Numbered from the stretch's first letter, positions 7,301-15,300 are shown. The stretch: DNA of 44,728 bases from Bacteroidaceae bacterium (GCA_017551845.1 JAFZKR010000017.1:1-44728); one strand, 5' to 3'. A program made the numbers and translations. The notes: generated from the letters alone by a model not told the origin.

Positions 7301-8142
7301 CGGACTCGATACGTAACGGTGAGTTCCGATTCTCTTTCCCTGTACCTTTGGATATAAACTATTCCGGCGGGACGGGCAGGATAAGCCTATATGCCGACAG
7401 GCGCGAAGAGGGAGCTCCGGCTGCCGGTTTTTTTGAAAATTTCAGGGTGGGTGGAACGGCTCCGTTCCTCAGAAATGATACCGTGGGACCGTTGATTAGC
7501 CTCTATCTGAATACACCTTCGTTCCGTTATGGCGGATATGTCAATTCCACTCCGCTGTTTGTGGCCGACCTCTTTGACGAAAGCGGGCTGAACACCTCCG
7601 GTAATGGGATAGGGCATGATATTCTGCTCATCATTGACAATGATCCCAACTATACATGGGTATTGAATAATTATTTTACTTCGACTGACGGCGGTTATAC
7701 CGGTGGAAGGGTAGTGTTCAGTCTTCCGTCACTTCCTGAGGGCAAGCACAGACTGATGTTCCGGGCGTGGGACGTGATGAACAACTCCTCTGTGTCGCAA
7801 TTGGAATTCAAGGTGGAAAATGGTCTTAAACCTGAGTTCACCGTGGAGGCCACGTTAAATCCGGCACGTGAGACTACTACATTCGTAGTAAATCATGACC
7901 GTCCCGGCCAGAACGCCGAGGTGACTGTCCGGGTTTACAGTACGGGAGGTGTACTTGTTTGGACGGGAATTACAACCGTAACATCGGATTCCGGAGTCAG
8001 TATGATCAATTGGGATCTGTGCAGCAGTTCCGGACAACGCCTGCAGCCAGGTCTTTATTTGATAAGCGCCCAGGTGAAAACCCCGGGTGAGGACGCCGGC
8101 ATGGGCGTCGTAAACGGAAAACTGGTCATTGCCGGCCAGTGA
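4384..8142 (+). CDS. porU: Type IX secretion sortase PorU (peptidase family C25)
   Basis: This 1252-residue cell-surface sortase belongs to the gingipain (C25) family. In the type IX system PorU removes the C-terminal signal of cargo and attaches the cargo to A-LPS. Translation starts at TTG 4384; this keeps the full signal peptide (RRGILSYIIVLMLAALKAVAQ), whereas the next ATG would cut it. A beta-rich N-terminal region is followed by the C25 domain (about 500-890). The expected catalytic dyad is present: His753 in NYTGHG and Cys786 in TASCDIAPFD. The last 100 residues resemble a por-secretion tail (NPARETTTF through QPGLYLISAQV). It lies 2 bases after the FAH gene and 22 bases before porV. 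Confidence 0.93.
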   Translation: MRRGILSYIIVLMLAALKAVAQDYPVLETGWRLSLNDSVPPHAGLSISLSGSWVDTIYQAGIEFPELVPLSDEIAARWGLKAENVPEWPKVESFIGVTRGTAVLDISFTPVMRRDGRLMVINSYKPVVMRETVQSKAAPTRDAEERYTAGSMFSQGRWVKIRIPETGVYRLTFSALRSMGFNDPDKVRLFGYGGTVLPETGLQNLTDDIPEQPLWRTSSALLFYGQGTVNWNMNYKSEYIHERNTYSDWGYYFLTDDAPGEALQFLEAQCDTVPGTIVESFPERMVYDPDEFSWYRSGRRLFESYDYSAGGSRTYSLQLDGIVADSVLMTVAFSSDSDHDSKLSAYVNGDAVGFMNLGIKGSNDVAVVAEKTFTVKGLFADHSSVRLVHEREGNPAGHLDFIRLNFMRRLSLYDGYTLFRTGKRIKNASFSIDGSNADVVVWKKASDGTMSVIPSIFENGRTTTLASDILSSDELVAVDVTASLPEPEPMGSVANQNLHGIEQADMVIVVPASGRLTVQAERLAAAHRKKDNLCVEVLRADMIFNEFSSGTPDATAIRRFMKMLYDRSGDSVRAPEYLLLFGDGAWDNRMLVPDWKGASPDDYLLCYESYNSTSHTSSYVMEDYFGLLDDSEGQSLLREKVDIGVGRLPVHTAAQAETMVNRIIDYMDGRNSGAWRNRVLILGDDGDNNTHMRDADGVASIFRELYPVLNQTKIYWDAFKMEVSASYNGYPTVRKMILEELDKGALVVNYTGHGSPDVLSHELVVNKADAAGLTSPRLPFWITASCDIAPFDSPVESFGLNLMNNDKGGAIGLLSTTRTVYASHNRLINNSFAKYIFGVDDNGRQNTLGRALRLAKNELVTSGGEYTDYSENKIHYVLLGDPALRLGKAEMTAVIDSFSHKVADSDSLTAMAGSVIEVSGHIEMDSVRDNDFDGRLYMSVYDSEREVVCLDNAKTADEPFRFIDRDRMLFSGTDSIRNGEFRFSFPVPLDINYSGGTGRISLYADRREEGAPAAGFFENFRVGGTAPFLRNDTVGPLISLYLNTPSFRYGGYVNSTPLFVADLFDESGLNTSGNGIGHDILLIIDNDPNYTWVLNNYFTSTDGGYTGGRVVFSLPSLPEGKHRLMFRAWDVMNNSSVSQLEFKVENGLKPEFTVEATLNPARETTTFVVNHDRPGQNAEVTVRVYSTGGVLVWTGITTVTSDSGVSMINWDLCSSSGQRLQPGLYLISAQVKTPGEDAGMGVVNGKLVIAGQ

Positions 8143-8164
8143 GAAAGGGTAATAATACAATATC

Positions 8165-9421
8165 ATGACCATTTTTGAGTTTATGTATATGATGAAGAAA
8201 AATATTGGAAATACAGTTTTGACCATACTGCTCGCATTGCCGATGCAGGCAGTATGGGCCCAAAAGGAGCAGTTCAACCCCGTTTATACCGGTGTCACGT
8301 CACTTTCGATAGCTCCCGATGCAAGGGCCGGTGCAATGGGTGATGTGGGTTGTGCCACAGACCCTTACAATGATAACAACAGCCAGTATTGGAATCCCTC
8401 CAAATATCCTTTTGCCAACAGTCAGGCAGGCCTCTCGCTATGCTATACCCCGTGGCTGAGACAGTTAGTGTCGGATATCGATCTGGCTAATCTGGTGGGA
8501 TACTACAAACTTGACGACTATTCGGCGCTGAGCGGTTCTCTCACCTATTTCTCTCTCGGTGAGGTGATAGTTCTGAACGGAGGTTCTTCACTTTCGGATG
8601 GTCCCCAGGCTATAATACGGCCGTATGAGTTTGCATTCGATTTTGACTATTCGCGTAAGCTGTCAGAGTATTTCTCGGCGGCAGTGGGACTGAGATTCAT
8701 TTATTCTGATCTCCAGTACCATTATGATGACGAGTTGACTCCGGGCAAGGCTTTCTCGGCCGATATCTCCATGTACTACAATAACTACATCGGTCTGGGA
8801 CGCAGAGACTGTCTTCTCGGATTCGGCCTAAATGCCTCCAACATAGGCAGCAAGATATCGTACGACGGTGGTCAGACCAATGAGTTCATACCCACCAATC
8901 TGAGGCTGGGACTTTCACTGAGCGTTCCCATTGATGAGTATAACTCTTTCTCCATCAATGCTGATGTTAACAAACTGATGGTTCCCACCCGTCCTACATA
9001 CAGCCAGTTCATGAGTGAGGAACATCCGGGTGAAGATGAAAGCGACCTTAGCTATACTTCGGATTACGCAACCTGGCTGGCAGCTACAGGATACAATGAA
9101 CTTTCACCGATTGCAGGTATTTTCAAGTCTTTCAACGATGCTCCGGGAGGGATGAAGGAGGAATTGCGCGAGATATACTGGGGGGCCGGTATTGAGTACA
9201 ATTACAACGACCAGTTCCTGCTTCGCGGCGGTTATCATTACGAGAATGAGTTCAAGGGTAACCGTAAGTACTTCACTTTAGGAGCCGGTTTCAGGATGAG
9301 CGTATTCTCTCTCGATGCCGCTTACCTGATTTCCACTGCGCAGAGCAATCCGCTTGACCAGACGTTGCGTTTCACACTTTCATTCGATATGGATGGTCTG
9401 AAGGCTATTTTAGGCAGATAA
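8165..9421 (+). CDS. porV: Type IX secretion outer-membrane protein PorV (LptO)
   Basis: This is a FadL-like 14-stranded barrel of about 418 residues. PorV receives cargo from the SprA channel and carries it to the PorU sortase. Evidence includes a signal peptide ending AVWAQ, the typical [20 protein letters not shown] entry with MGDVG and [11 protein letters not shown], alternating barrel strands, and a hydrophobic C-terminal strand. The ORF opens at 8165, but in-frame ATGs at 8189 and 8192 (MMKKNIGN) give a more typical n-region, so the true start may be 24-27 bases later. It follows porU by 22 bases and precedes ispF by 2, so all are co-transcribed. Confidence 0.93.
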   Translation: MTIFEFMYMMKKNIGNTVLTILLALPMQAVWAQKEQFNPVYTGVTSLSIAPDARAGAMGDVGCATDPYNDNNSQYWNPSKYPFANSQAGLSLCYTPWLRQLVSDIDLANLVGYYKLDDYSALSGSLTYFSLGEVIVLNGGSSLSDGPQAIIRPYEFAFDFDYSRKLSEYFSAAVGLRFIYSDLQYHYDDELTPGKAFSADISMYYNNYIGLGRRDCLLGFGLNASNIGSKISYDGGQTNEFIPTNLRLGLSLSVPIDEYNSFSINADVNKLMVPTRPTYSQFMSEEHPGEDESDLSYTSDYATWLAATGYNELSPIAGIFKSFNDAPGGMKEELREIYWGAGIEYNYNDQFLLRGGYHYENEFKGNRKYFTLGAGFRMSVFSLDAAYLISTAQSNPLDQTLRFTLSFDMDGLKAILGR

Positions 9422-9423
9422 TT

Positions 9424-9900
9424 ATGATAAGGATAGGATACGGTTATGATGTCCACAGGCTCGTTGAGGGTCGTGATCTGATAATAGGAGGTGTAAAGAT
9501 TGATTTTGAGCTGGGCTTGCTTGGCCATTCGGATGCCGATGTGCTTCTTCATGCCGTGTGCGATGCTCTGCTGGGTGCCGCTGCCCTGCGTGATATAGGC
9601 TATCATTTTCCTGATACGGATCCCAGTTACAAGGGTATAGACAGCAGGATACTGCTTTCCAAGACCGTAGAGATACTTAAGGAACACGGATACAGCATTT
9701 GTAACGTGGATGCTACAGTGTGCGCTGAAAAACCGAAATTGAACCCGCATGTTCCTGAGATGCAGCGTATCATGGCAGGACTTATGGGTTTGGAACCTGA
9801 CAGGGTGTCAATCAAGGCCACCACTACGGAAAAACTTGGATTCACGGGCAGGATGGAGGGTATATCAGCCCATGCTGTGGCGCTTATAGAAAAGCCTTAA
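9424..9900 (+). CDS. ispF: 2-C-methyl-D-erythritol 2,4-cyclodiphosphate synthase
   Basis: This 158-residue enzyme of the MEP isoprenoid pathway converts CDP-ME 2-phosphate to MEcPP with release of CMP. The zinc ligands Asp9 and His11 (GYDVHRL) and His43 ([10 protein letters not shown]) are present, as are [11 protein letters not shown] and [13 protein letters not shown] near the C-terminus. Length is normal. It starts 2 bases after porV, an unrelated function in the same unit; dxr of the same pathway lies 7 kb downstream in another operon. Its TAA shares the palindrome TTAA with the stop of convergent nadD, and a terminator follows inside nadD. Confidence 0.97.
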   Translation: MIRIGYGYDVHRLVEGRDLIIGGVKIDFELGLLGHSDADVLLHAVCDALLGAAALRDIGYHFPDTDPSYKGIDSRILLSKTVEILKEHGYSICNVDATVCAEKPKLNPHVPEMQRIMAGLMGLEPDRVSIKATTTEKLGFTGRMEGISAHAVALIEKP

Positions 9901-10475
9901 CGAAAAAGTTTCAGTTCCTTAATGGTCGCGGCTACAGTTGCCGGGACCATTTTTTTTATGGACCTTCCCTTTTTGATGAGGTCCACTATCTGTGTGGAGC
10001 TGATGTCTATTAGCGGGCAGTCCAGAAGTGTGACTCCCTGAGGCAGTTCCCCAACCACGGAACCTGTTCTGGGATAGATTATTATTGGGAAGTTTTCAAT
10101 TATGTAGTTGTTGTCATGCCATCGGTCGAACCTCTCCCAGTTGTCAGCTCCTATGGTCAGTATGAATTGACGGTCAGGATAGTCGACAGTGATTCTCCTG
10201 AGAGTATCGGCCGAGTAGGAGGGGATAGGCAGATTGAATTCGTAGTCCGAAGCCTTGATTCCCTCCAATCCTTTCACGGCCTCGCAGGCCATGCTGTACC
10301 TGAGCTGGTCATCAAGCAGTTGCTTGCCTTTTTTCCAGGGATTGCATGGAGTGACCATCAGCCAGAGTTCATCGGCAAGGCCTTGTTCTATGACACTCTT
10401 GGCTATTGCTATGTGTCCGTTGTGAAGAGGATTGAAAGTACCTCCGAAGAGTGCTGTCCTGACAGGTTCAGACAT
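9897..10475 (-). CDS. nadD: Nicotinate-nucleotide adenylyltransferase
   Basis: This 192-residue NAD-synthesis enzyme joins nicotinate mononucleotide and ATP to give deamido-NAD. The nucleotidyltransferase signature is clear: [15 protein letters not shown] with His18 and His21, then [14 protein letters not shown] and [16 protein letters not shown]. The C-terminal motif reads ISSTQIV where most relatives have ISSTxIR, so the usual Arg is Val; this may be tolerated. It is the third gene of yicC-gmk-nadD and overlaps gmk by 8 bases. Its last 20 or so codons contain, on the opposite strand, the ispF terminator hairpin. Confidence 0.95.
   Translation of the reverse strand: MSEPVRTALFGGTFNPLHNGHIAIAKSVIEQGLADELWLMVTPCNPWKKGKQLLDDQLRYSMACEAVKGLEGIKASDYEFNLPIPSYSADTLRRITVDYPDRQFILTIGADNWERFDRWHDNNYIIENFPIIIYPRTGSVVGELPQGVTLLDCPLIDISSTQIVDLIKKGRSIKKMVPATVAATIKELKLFR
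9922..9957 (+). terminator. ispF terminator embedded in the nadD coding region
   Basis: ATGGTC (9922-9927) and CGGC (9929-9932) pair with GCCG (9940-9943) and GACCAT (9945-9950), with one G/G mismatch and a 7-base loop. Seven further T residues (9951-9957) follow. It lies 22 bases after the ispF stop and has full intrinsic-terminator form on the plus strand only. Confidence 0.85.
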
Positions 10476-11037
10476 TGAGGAATTTCTTGACGCGGGTTAA
10501 TGTCTCCTCCACAGCCGCTTCAAGGTTGTCATTCACGATGACAGTGTCGAAAAAAGGTGCGAAGGTAAGTTCATAGGCCGCCTTGGCCACTCTTTTGGAG
10601 ATCATTTCGGGGGAGTCAGTACCTCTTTTGACGAGTCTGCGCTCCAGTTCTTCTATGGATGGAGGCTGGATGAATACAGATAAAGCCCTTTCTCCGAAAT
10701 ACTTCTTTATGTTGCATCCGCCTTTCACATCCACATCGAACACTACGTTCATACCCTCTTCAAGGCGTTGCTCAACCTGTTCCTTGAGTGTGCCGTAGAA
10801 ACAGCCGGGATATACCTCCTCGTATTCCAGGAACTCATCGGCTGCAATACGTCGGCGGAACTCATCGGAGGAGAGGAAAAAGTACTCCACTCCGTCCTGC
10901 TCACTACCTCTCGGAGCCCGGCTGGTGGCAGATATGGAGAATACCATTCTAAGTTCAGGATGCTCAAGCAACCTGCTGACTATAGTGGATTTGCCGGAAC
11001 CTGAAGGAGCCGAAAAAATGAGACATTTTCCTTTCAT
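10468..11037 (-). CDS. gmk: Guanylate kinase
   Basis: This 189-residue enzyme phosphorylates GMP to GDP using ATP. The P-loop SAPSGSGKSTIVSRLL is at residues 9-24, the GMP-binding segment includes SATSRAPRGSEQDGVEYFFLS, and the lid and later helix (RLVKRGTDSPEMISKR) are normal. It sits 3 bases downstream of yicC and overlaps nadD by 8 bases, so translation is probably coupled. The yicC-gmk neighbourhood is seen in many bacteria. Confidence 0.97.
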   Translation of the reverse strand: MKGKCLIFSAPSGSGKSTIVSRLLEHPELRMVFSISATSRAPRGSEQDGVEYFFLSSDEFRRRIAADEFLEYEEVYPGCFYGTLKEQVEQRLEEGMNVVFDVDVKGGCNIKKYFGERALSVFIQPPSIEELERRLVKRGTDSPEMISKRVAKAAYELTFAPFFDTVIVNDNLEAAVEETLTRVKKFLNV

Positions 11038-11040
11038 AAC

Positions 11041-11916
11041 CTACATCACGTTAAGTACCTGTTCCTTTATCTGTTCCAATTCGTCCTTCATGCGTACTAC
11101 GATGTTCTGCATCTCGGCCTGGTTGCTCTTGCTGCCCAAGGTGTTGATTTCGCGTCCCATCTCTTGTGCAATGAAACCGAGTTTCTTGCCCTGTCCGTGC
11201 CCCTCTTCAAGAGTCTTGATGAAATAATCCAGATGATTGGTAAGACGCTGTTTTTCCTCACTTATGTCCAGCTTCTCAATGTAGAATATCATCTCCTGCT
11301 CGAATCGGTTCTCGTCATAGGCATGCCCCACATTCTCAATCAATGATGTACGGATGCGCTCCTTGATTTTGGCTACCCGCTCCTGTTCATATGGCTCAAC
11401 GGATTTCAGGAGGGCGGATATGTTTGATATTTTTTCGCGGAATTTCCTTTCCAGTGCCATGCCCTCAGTCTTGCGGTATTCCACGAGTGCGGCAATTGCA
11501 TTGTCAACAGCTTTTGAGACAGCCTGCCATTCTTCATCGGTTATTTCCTCCTGCTGGTTAGTACTGAGTACTTCAGGCATGCGCAGGACAGTGGAGATAA
11601 TATCATCGGGTACTTCGTATTCGGTTTGGGAGGCTATTGATTCAATCTGAGCCAGATAATTGTTGAATGCAGCTACGTTTATGGTTTGTGCCCCCGATGC
11701 CGAAGCGGTATCTATATAGAGTGAAAAATCAACTTTTCCACGTTCCAGTGCGGCAGTGATACGGGAGCGGATATCGAGTTCCTTGTCACGGAATGCTGGA
11801 ATTATCCTTGCCGATATGTCCATGGCCTTGCTGTTCAAGGACTTGATTTCGACTATAACTTTACGGTTCGCGGTTTCGGCGGAAGCTTTGCCGTAGCCTG
11901 TCATTGATTGAATCAT
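11041..11916 (-). CDS. yicC: YicC-family endoribonuclease
   Basis: This 291-residue protein has the typical YicC ends: MIQSMTGYGKASAE at the N-terminus, and GHGQGKKLGFIAQEMGREINTLGSKSN followed by MKDELEQIKEQVLNV at the C-terminus (DUF1732 region). Between them, SLNSKAMDISARIIP is also characteristic. E. coli YicC is an RNA endonuclease linked to decay of a small RNA; activity here is inferred by family. It heads the yicC-gmk-nadD unit and is divergent from the rubrerythrin gene, with its own -7 element at 11939-11946. Confidence 0.93.
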   Translation of the reverse strand: MIQSMTGYGKASAETANRKVIVEIKSLNSKAMDISARIIPAFRDKELDIRSRITAALERGKVDFSLYIDTASASGAQTINVAAFNNYLAQIESIASQTEYEVPDDIISTVLRMPEVLSTNQQEEITDEEWQAVSKAVDNAIAALVEYRKTEGMALERKFREKISNISALLKSVEPYEQERVAKIKERIRTSLIENVGHAYDENRFEQEMIFYIEKLDISEEKQRLTNHLDYFIKTLEEGHGQGKKLGFIAQEMGREINTLGSKSNQAEMQNIVVRMKDELEQIKEQVLNVM

Positions 11917-11938
11917 AATATGCTCTAAATTTTATTTG

Positions 11939-11946
11939 CAAAATTA
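11939..11946 (-). promoter_or_regulatory. -7 element of yicC-gmk-nadD
   Basis: The minus strand reads TAATTTTG followed by C, a full TAnnTTTG match, about 23 bases before the yicC ATG. Confidence 0.55.
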
Positions 11947-11966
11947 GTCATTTCCAGTAAATATCA

Positions 11967-11974
11967 TATATTTG
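11967..11974 (+). promoter_or_regulatory. -7 element of the rubrerythrin gene
   Basis: TATATTTG followed by C. A TTAG at 11944-11947, 19 bases upstream, could serve as the -33 element. The predicted leader (about 11979-12022) carries three imperfect 14-bp repeats. Confidence 0.6.
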
Positions 11975-11977
11975 CAA

Positions 11978-12019
11978 AACAACCAATAACTGAACAACCA
12001 TTAACGAACCAATTAATAG
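11978..12019 (+). repeat. Three imperfect 14-bp AAC/ACCA repeats in the rubrerythrin leader
   Basis: Units begin at 11978 (AACAACCAATAACTG), 11993 (AACAACCATTAACG) and 12007 (AACCAATTAATAG). They are phased at 14-15 bases between the promoter and the start codon. They may be an unstructured translation enhancer or a binding site; low complexity alone could also explain them. Confidence 0.45.
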
Positions 12020-12022
12020 ATT

Positions 12023-12577
12023 ATGAAAAAGAAATTCATCTGCACAGTATGCGGATATGTACATGAAGGAGACGAGGCACCCGAGCGCTGCCCACAGTGT
12101 AAAGCACCGAAAGAGAAGTTCAAGGAGTTGATTGAGAACGGTGAATCATTGCAGTTTGCCTGCGAGCATATCCTTGGCGACGGCCAGGTTGGATCTGAGG
12201 AGATGGTAAATCACCTGCGTATGGAGTTTAACGGCGAATGTAGCGAGGTAGGCATGTATCTGGCTATGAGCCGCCAGGCTGACCGCGAGGGCTATCCTGA
12301 GATTGCCGAGGCTTTCAAACGTTACGCTTTTGAGGAGGCCGAACATGCAGCCAAGTTCGCTGAACTTCTGGGCGAGATGGTTTGGGATACCAAAACCAAC
12401 GTTGAGAAGCGTATGAAGGCCGAACACGGAGCTTGCGCAGGTAAGCTGGCCATTGCCAAGACCGCCAAGGCTCAAAACTGGGATGCCATCCACGACACTG
12501 TTCATGAGATGGCCAAGGATGAGGCACGTCACGGTAAAGGATTTGAGGCTCTTTACAAGCGTTATTTCGGCAAGTAA
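12023..12577 (+). CDS. Reverse rubrerythrin (rubredoxin domain N-terminal)
   Basis: This 184-residue cytoplasmic diiron protein for peroxide removal in anaerobes has the domain order reversed relative to classical rubrerythrin. A rubredoxin-like iron site comes first (Cys7, Cys10, Cys23, Cys26 in [20 protein letters not shown]). A ferritin-like four-helix domain follows, carrying carboxylate/histidine ligands in [24 protein letters not shown] and [12 protein letters not shown]. It is transcribed alone, with a promoter at 11967-11974 and a terminator at 12598. An oxidative-stress response is likely but no regulator site is identified. Confidence 0.93.
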   Translation: MKKKFICTVCGYVHEGDEAPERCPQCKAPKEKFKELIENGESLQFACEHILGDGQVGSEEMVNHLRMEFNGECSEVGMYLAMSRQADREGYPEIAEAFKRYAFEEAEHAAKFAELLGEMVWDTKTNVEKRMKAEHGACAGKLAIAKTAKAQNWDAIHDTVHEMAKDEARHGKGFEALYKRYFGK

Positions 12578-12597
12578 ATACCTGAGTTGGTCCAAAT

Positions 12598-12639
12598 AGG
12601 CCGTACGGGTCGTATTTTATGCCCTGTACGGCCTTTCTT
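12598..12639 (+). terminator. Terminator of the rubrerythrin gene
   Basis: AGGCCGTACGGG (12598-12609) pairs with CCTGTACGGCCT (12623-12634), 12 bp with one G-U, around a 13-base loop. It is followed by TTCTT. It lies 20 bases after the stop. Confidence 0.85.
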
Positions 12640-12654
12640 GTTGAAAGAAATCCT

Positions 12655-12662
12655 TACCTTTG
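12655..12662 (+). promoter_or_regulatory. -7 element of the tsaB-to-NSS operon
   Basis: TACCTTTG followed by C. It overlaps the alternative TTG start of the longer tsaB frame (12660), which argues for the ATG at 12690. Confidence 0.55.
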
Positions 12663-12689
12663 CTTATTAATACAGAAAGAATTGCGGGG

Positions 12690-13379
12690 ATGAGTGTCAT
12701 TCTGCACATAGAGTCGGCGACTGAAGGTTGTTCGGTCGCAGTGAGTGATGAGGGGCAACTGGTTTTCAACAAGGAGGACCATACAGAGCATAATAATGCC
12801 GTCTCTTTGGGTGTTCTCGCCGATGAGGCTCTTGCTCTTGTTGACAGCCGTGGGCTCAAACTGGACGCAGTTGCTGTCAGCGAAGGTCCAGGTTCGTATA
12901 CCGGATTGAGGATAGGTGTCTCTATGGCCAAGGGAATCTGTTACGGACGAGGTTTGAAACTTGTGGCGGTTCCTACTCTCAAGTTATTGTGCGTTGAGCC
13001 TCTTCTTACGATGGATCTGCCCGATGATGCCTGTTTGTGTCCCATGATTGATGCCCGCAGGATGGAGGTATATTCTGCCATATATGATCGTGCTCTCAAT
13101 ACTGTGCGTTGTACAGGAGCTGATATTGTAGATGGAAATACATATCTTGAGTATCTGGAAAAGTATCCGGTATGGTTTCTGGGTAACGGTTCAGCCAAGT
13201 GCAGGGAAATGATAAATCATCCCAATGCGCATTTCATTGATGGTGTCGTGCCTTTGGCCCGATGGATGTTCCCGCTTGCGGAACAGGCACTGAACAGGGG
13301 AGAAGTTAGTGATGTCGCTTATTTCGAACCCTTTTATCTGAAAGATTTTATAGCTGTTAAACCCAAAAAACTGGTTTGA
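12690..13379 (+). CDS. tsaB: tRNA t6A biosynthesis protein TsaB (YeaZ)
   Basis: This 229-residue protein is an inactive-kinase-fold partner of TsaD in making threonylcarbamoyl-adenosine at position 37 of ANN-decoding tRNAs. It has the family's ASKHA N-terminus (ILHIESATEGCSVAVSDEG), the SEGPGSYTGLRIGVSMAKGICYG motif, and IDARRMEVYSAIYD in the centre. The frame also opens at TTG 12660, but that codon lies inside the predicted -7 element, so ATG 12690 is chosen. It is the first gene of an eight-gene run and its stop overlaps the next start by one base. Confidence 0.95.
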   Translation: MSVILHIESATEGCSVAVSDEGQLVFNKEDHTEHNNAVSLGVLADEALALVDSRGLKLDAVAVSEGPGSYTGLRIGVSMAKGICYGRGLKLVAVPTLKLLCVEPLLTMDLPDDACLCPMIDARRMEVYSAIYDRALNTVRCTGADIVDGNTYLEYLEKYPVWFLGNGSAKCREMINHPNAHFIDGVVPLARWMFPLAEQALNRGEVSDVAYFEPFYLKDFIAVKPKKLV

Positions 13380-13981
13380 TGAACTACAATACGCAACGTG
13401 ATAAGCTTCCCATGCCTGAGTACGGACGCGCCGTCCAGGATATGGTCGATTACGCAGTTACCATTGAGGATAAGAATGAACGTGAGAGCTGTGCCAGGAC
13501 GATAATAGCCATTATGGGAAGCATGTTTCCCGCTCTGCGTGACGTTCCCGATTTTCAGGGCAAGCTTTGGGACCATCTGGCTTTTATGTCGGATTACAAG
13601 TTGGATATTGATTATCCTTTCCCCATCACCAGGTTGGAGAAGGAGAGACAGATACCGGAAAGGATAGAGTATCCTTCCGGCGATATCAGGTTCCGTCATT
13701 ACGGCAGGATCATTCCCGAGATGCTGGATGTGGCTGTTTCCATGCCTGAAGGTCCGGAGCGAAGCCAGCTCCTTCATCTGACAGCTGTCCAGATGAAGAA
13801 AGACCTCATGCTCTGGAACAAGGAGATGGTTGACGATGCCCGCATCATGGCTGATATTGACTGGTATTCCAAGGGCAGGCTCAGACTTCAGGAGGGTGAG
13901 TTGGACGTGACGTTTTCATCGGCACCACATCAGCAGCAGCGCCAGCAGTACAGCAAGAAAAAGAACAAACGCAGATATTGA
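13379..13981 (+). CDS. DUF4290 domain-containing protein
   Basis: The protein has 200 residues and belongs to DUF4290, a family seen essentially in Bacteroidota. It starts MNYNTQRDKLPMPEYGRAVQDMVDYA, is mainly helical by residue pattern, contains the conserved LWDHLAFMSDYKLDIDYPFP segment, and ends in a Gln/Lys/Arg-rich tail. Function is unknown and there is no signal peptide. The ATG at 13379 (TGATG junction with tsaB) is preferred to the TTG three bases earlier. Its place just before murA and rimM is compatible with a cytoplasmic role in growth, but this is only context. Confidence 0.85.
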   Translation: MNYNTQRDKLPMPEYGRAVQDMVDYAVTIEDKNERESCARTIIAIMGSMFPALRDVPDFQGKLWDHLAFMSDYKLDIDYPFPITRLEKERQIPERIEYPSGDIRFRHYGRIIPEMLDVAVSMPEGPERSQLLHLTAVQMKKDLMLWNKEMVDDARIMADIDWYSKGRLRLQEGELDVTFSSAPHQQQRQQYSKKKNKRRY

Positions 13982-13991
13982 GTCATAGGAT

Positions 13992-15299
13992 ATGCCGTCA
14001 TTTGTCATTGAAGGAGGCCGCAGCCTCAAAGGGACAATTTGTCCGCAGGGTGCCAAGAATGAAGTGCTTCAGATACTCTGTGCAGTGCTTCTCACTCCTG
14101 AGGTGGTGACCGTTTCCAACGTTCCGGATATACTGGATGTCAGGAATCTTATTGAGATGCTCATAAAACTGGGTGTCAAGGCAAAGAATACGGCTCCTGG
14201 CGAATGGTCTTTCCAAGCAGATGATATAGACAGTTCTTATGCTGACAGCATGGATTTCGTGACGCGCAGTGCAGGACTTCGGGGCTCGGTTATGCTGCTC
14301 GGACCTTTATTGGCACGTTTCGGTCATGCTGTGGTGAGTAAACCGGGAGGAGACAAGATAGGACGTCGTCGTGTGGATACACACATAAGGGGATTTGAGG
14401 CTCTCGGTGCCACATTCAGACTGAATGAAGAACGCGGATACTATGAACTCATGGCAGAGCAGCTCAAAGGCTGTTTCATGTTGCTTGATGAGGCTTCAGT
14501 GACCGGTACCGCCAATATAGTTATGGCTGCGGTAATGGCCGAGGGCACCACCACAATATATAATGCAGCCTGTGAACCGTATGTGCAGCAACTATGTCGT
14601 CTGCTTGTGAAGATGGGAGCCAGTATTACCGGAATAGGTAGTAATCTGCTGACCATCCATGGTGTGAAAACACTTCACGGTGCTTCCCACAACGTGTTGC
14701 CGGACATGATTGAGATAGGCAGCTTCATAGGAATGGCAGCCATGACATCAAGCGAGATTACCATCAAGGATGTATCCTTCCATAATTTGGGAATTATTCC
14801 GGACAGTTTCGCCCGTTTGGGTATAAAGATGGAACAGCGGGGCGAGGATCTCTATATTCCTGCTCAGGAGCACTATCAGATTGATTCGTTTATTGACGGT
14901 TCCATAATGACAATAGCCGATGCCCCCTGGCCCGGGCTGACTCCGGACTTGCTGAGTGTACTGCTTGTTACTGCCACACAGGCGAACGGCAGTGTGCTGA
15001 TACATCAGAAAATGTTCGAGAGTCGTCTTTTCTTTGTGGATAACCTCATTGACATGGGTGCACAGGTTATTCTCTGCGATCCTCACCGTGTTGTGGTGAT
15101 AGGTCATGACAGGCGTTTCCCGTTGCAGGCAAGGCGCATGACATCACCCGATATCCGTGCGGGTATTGCCCTGCTTATAGCTGCCATGAGCGCACAGGGA
15201 ACGAGCCGTATAGACAATATAGGTCAGATTGACAGGGGGTATCAGAATATTGACATTCGCCTTAATGCGTTGGGGGCACATATTGAGAGGATAGAGTGA
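13992..15299 (+). CDS. murA: UDP-N-acetylglucosamine 1-carboxyvinyltransferase
   Basis: This 435-residue enzyme performs the first committed step of peptidoglycan synthesis, transferring enolpyruvate from PEP to UDP-GlcNAc. It has the two-domain EPSP-synthase fold with GAKNEVLQILCAVLLT near the start, ASVTGTANIVMAAVMAEGTT in the middle and the DIRAGIALLIAAM region near the end. The active-site loop reads SKPGGDKIGRRRVD, so the general-acid Cys of E. coli MurA is Asp121. Enzymes with Asp here are active but not alkylated by fosfomycin. It lies 10 bases after the DUF4290 gene and 1 base before rimM. Confidence 0.97.
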   Translation: MPSFVIEGGRSLKGTICPQGAKNEVLQILCAVLLTPEVVTVSNVPDILDVRNLIEMLIKLGVKAKNTAPGEWSFQADDIDSSYADSMDFVTRSAGLRGSVMLLGPLLARFGHAVVSKPGGDKIGRRRVDTHIRGFEALGATFRLNEERGYYELMAEQLKGCFMLLDEASVTGTANIVMAAVMAEGTTTIYNAACEPYVQQLCRLLVKMGASITGIGSNLLTIHGVKTLHGASHNVLPDMIEIGSFIGMAAMTSSEITIKDVSFHNLGIIPDSFARLGIKMEQRGEDLYIPAQEHYQIDSFIDGSIMTIADAPWPGLTPDLLSVLLVTATQANGSVLIHQKMFESRLFFVDNLIDMGAQVILCDPHRVVVIGHDRRFPLQARRMTSPDIRAGIALLIAAMSAQGTSRIDNIGQIDRGYQNIDIRLNALGAHIERIE

Positions 15300-15300
15300 T

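Noticed and set aside
12660..12689. Ten extra N-terminal codons of tsaB from TTG
   Set aside because: The TTG is inside the -7 element and the family N-terminus begins at the ATG 12690.
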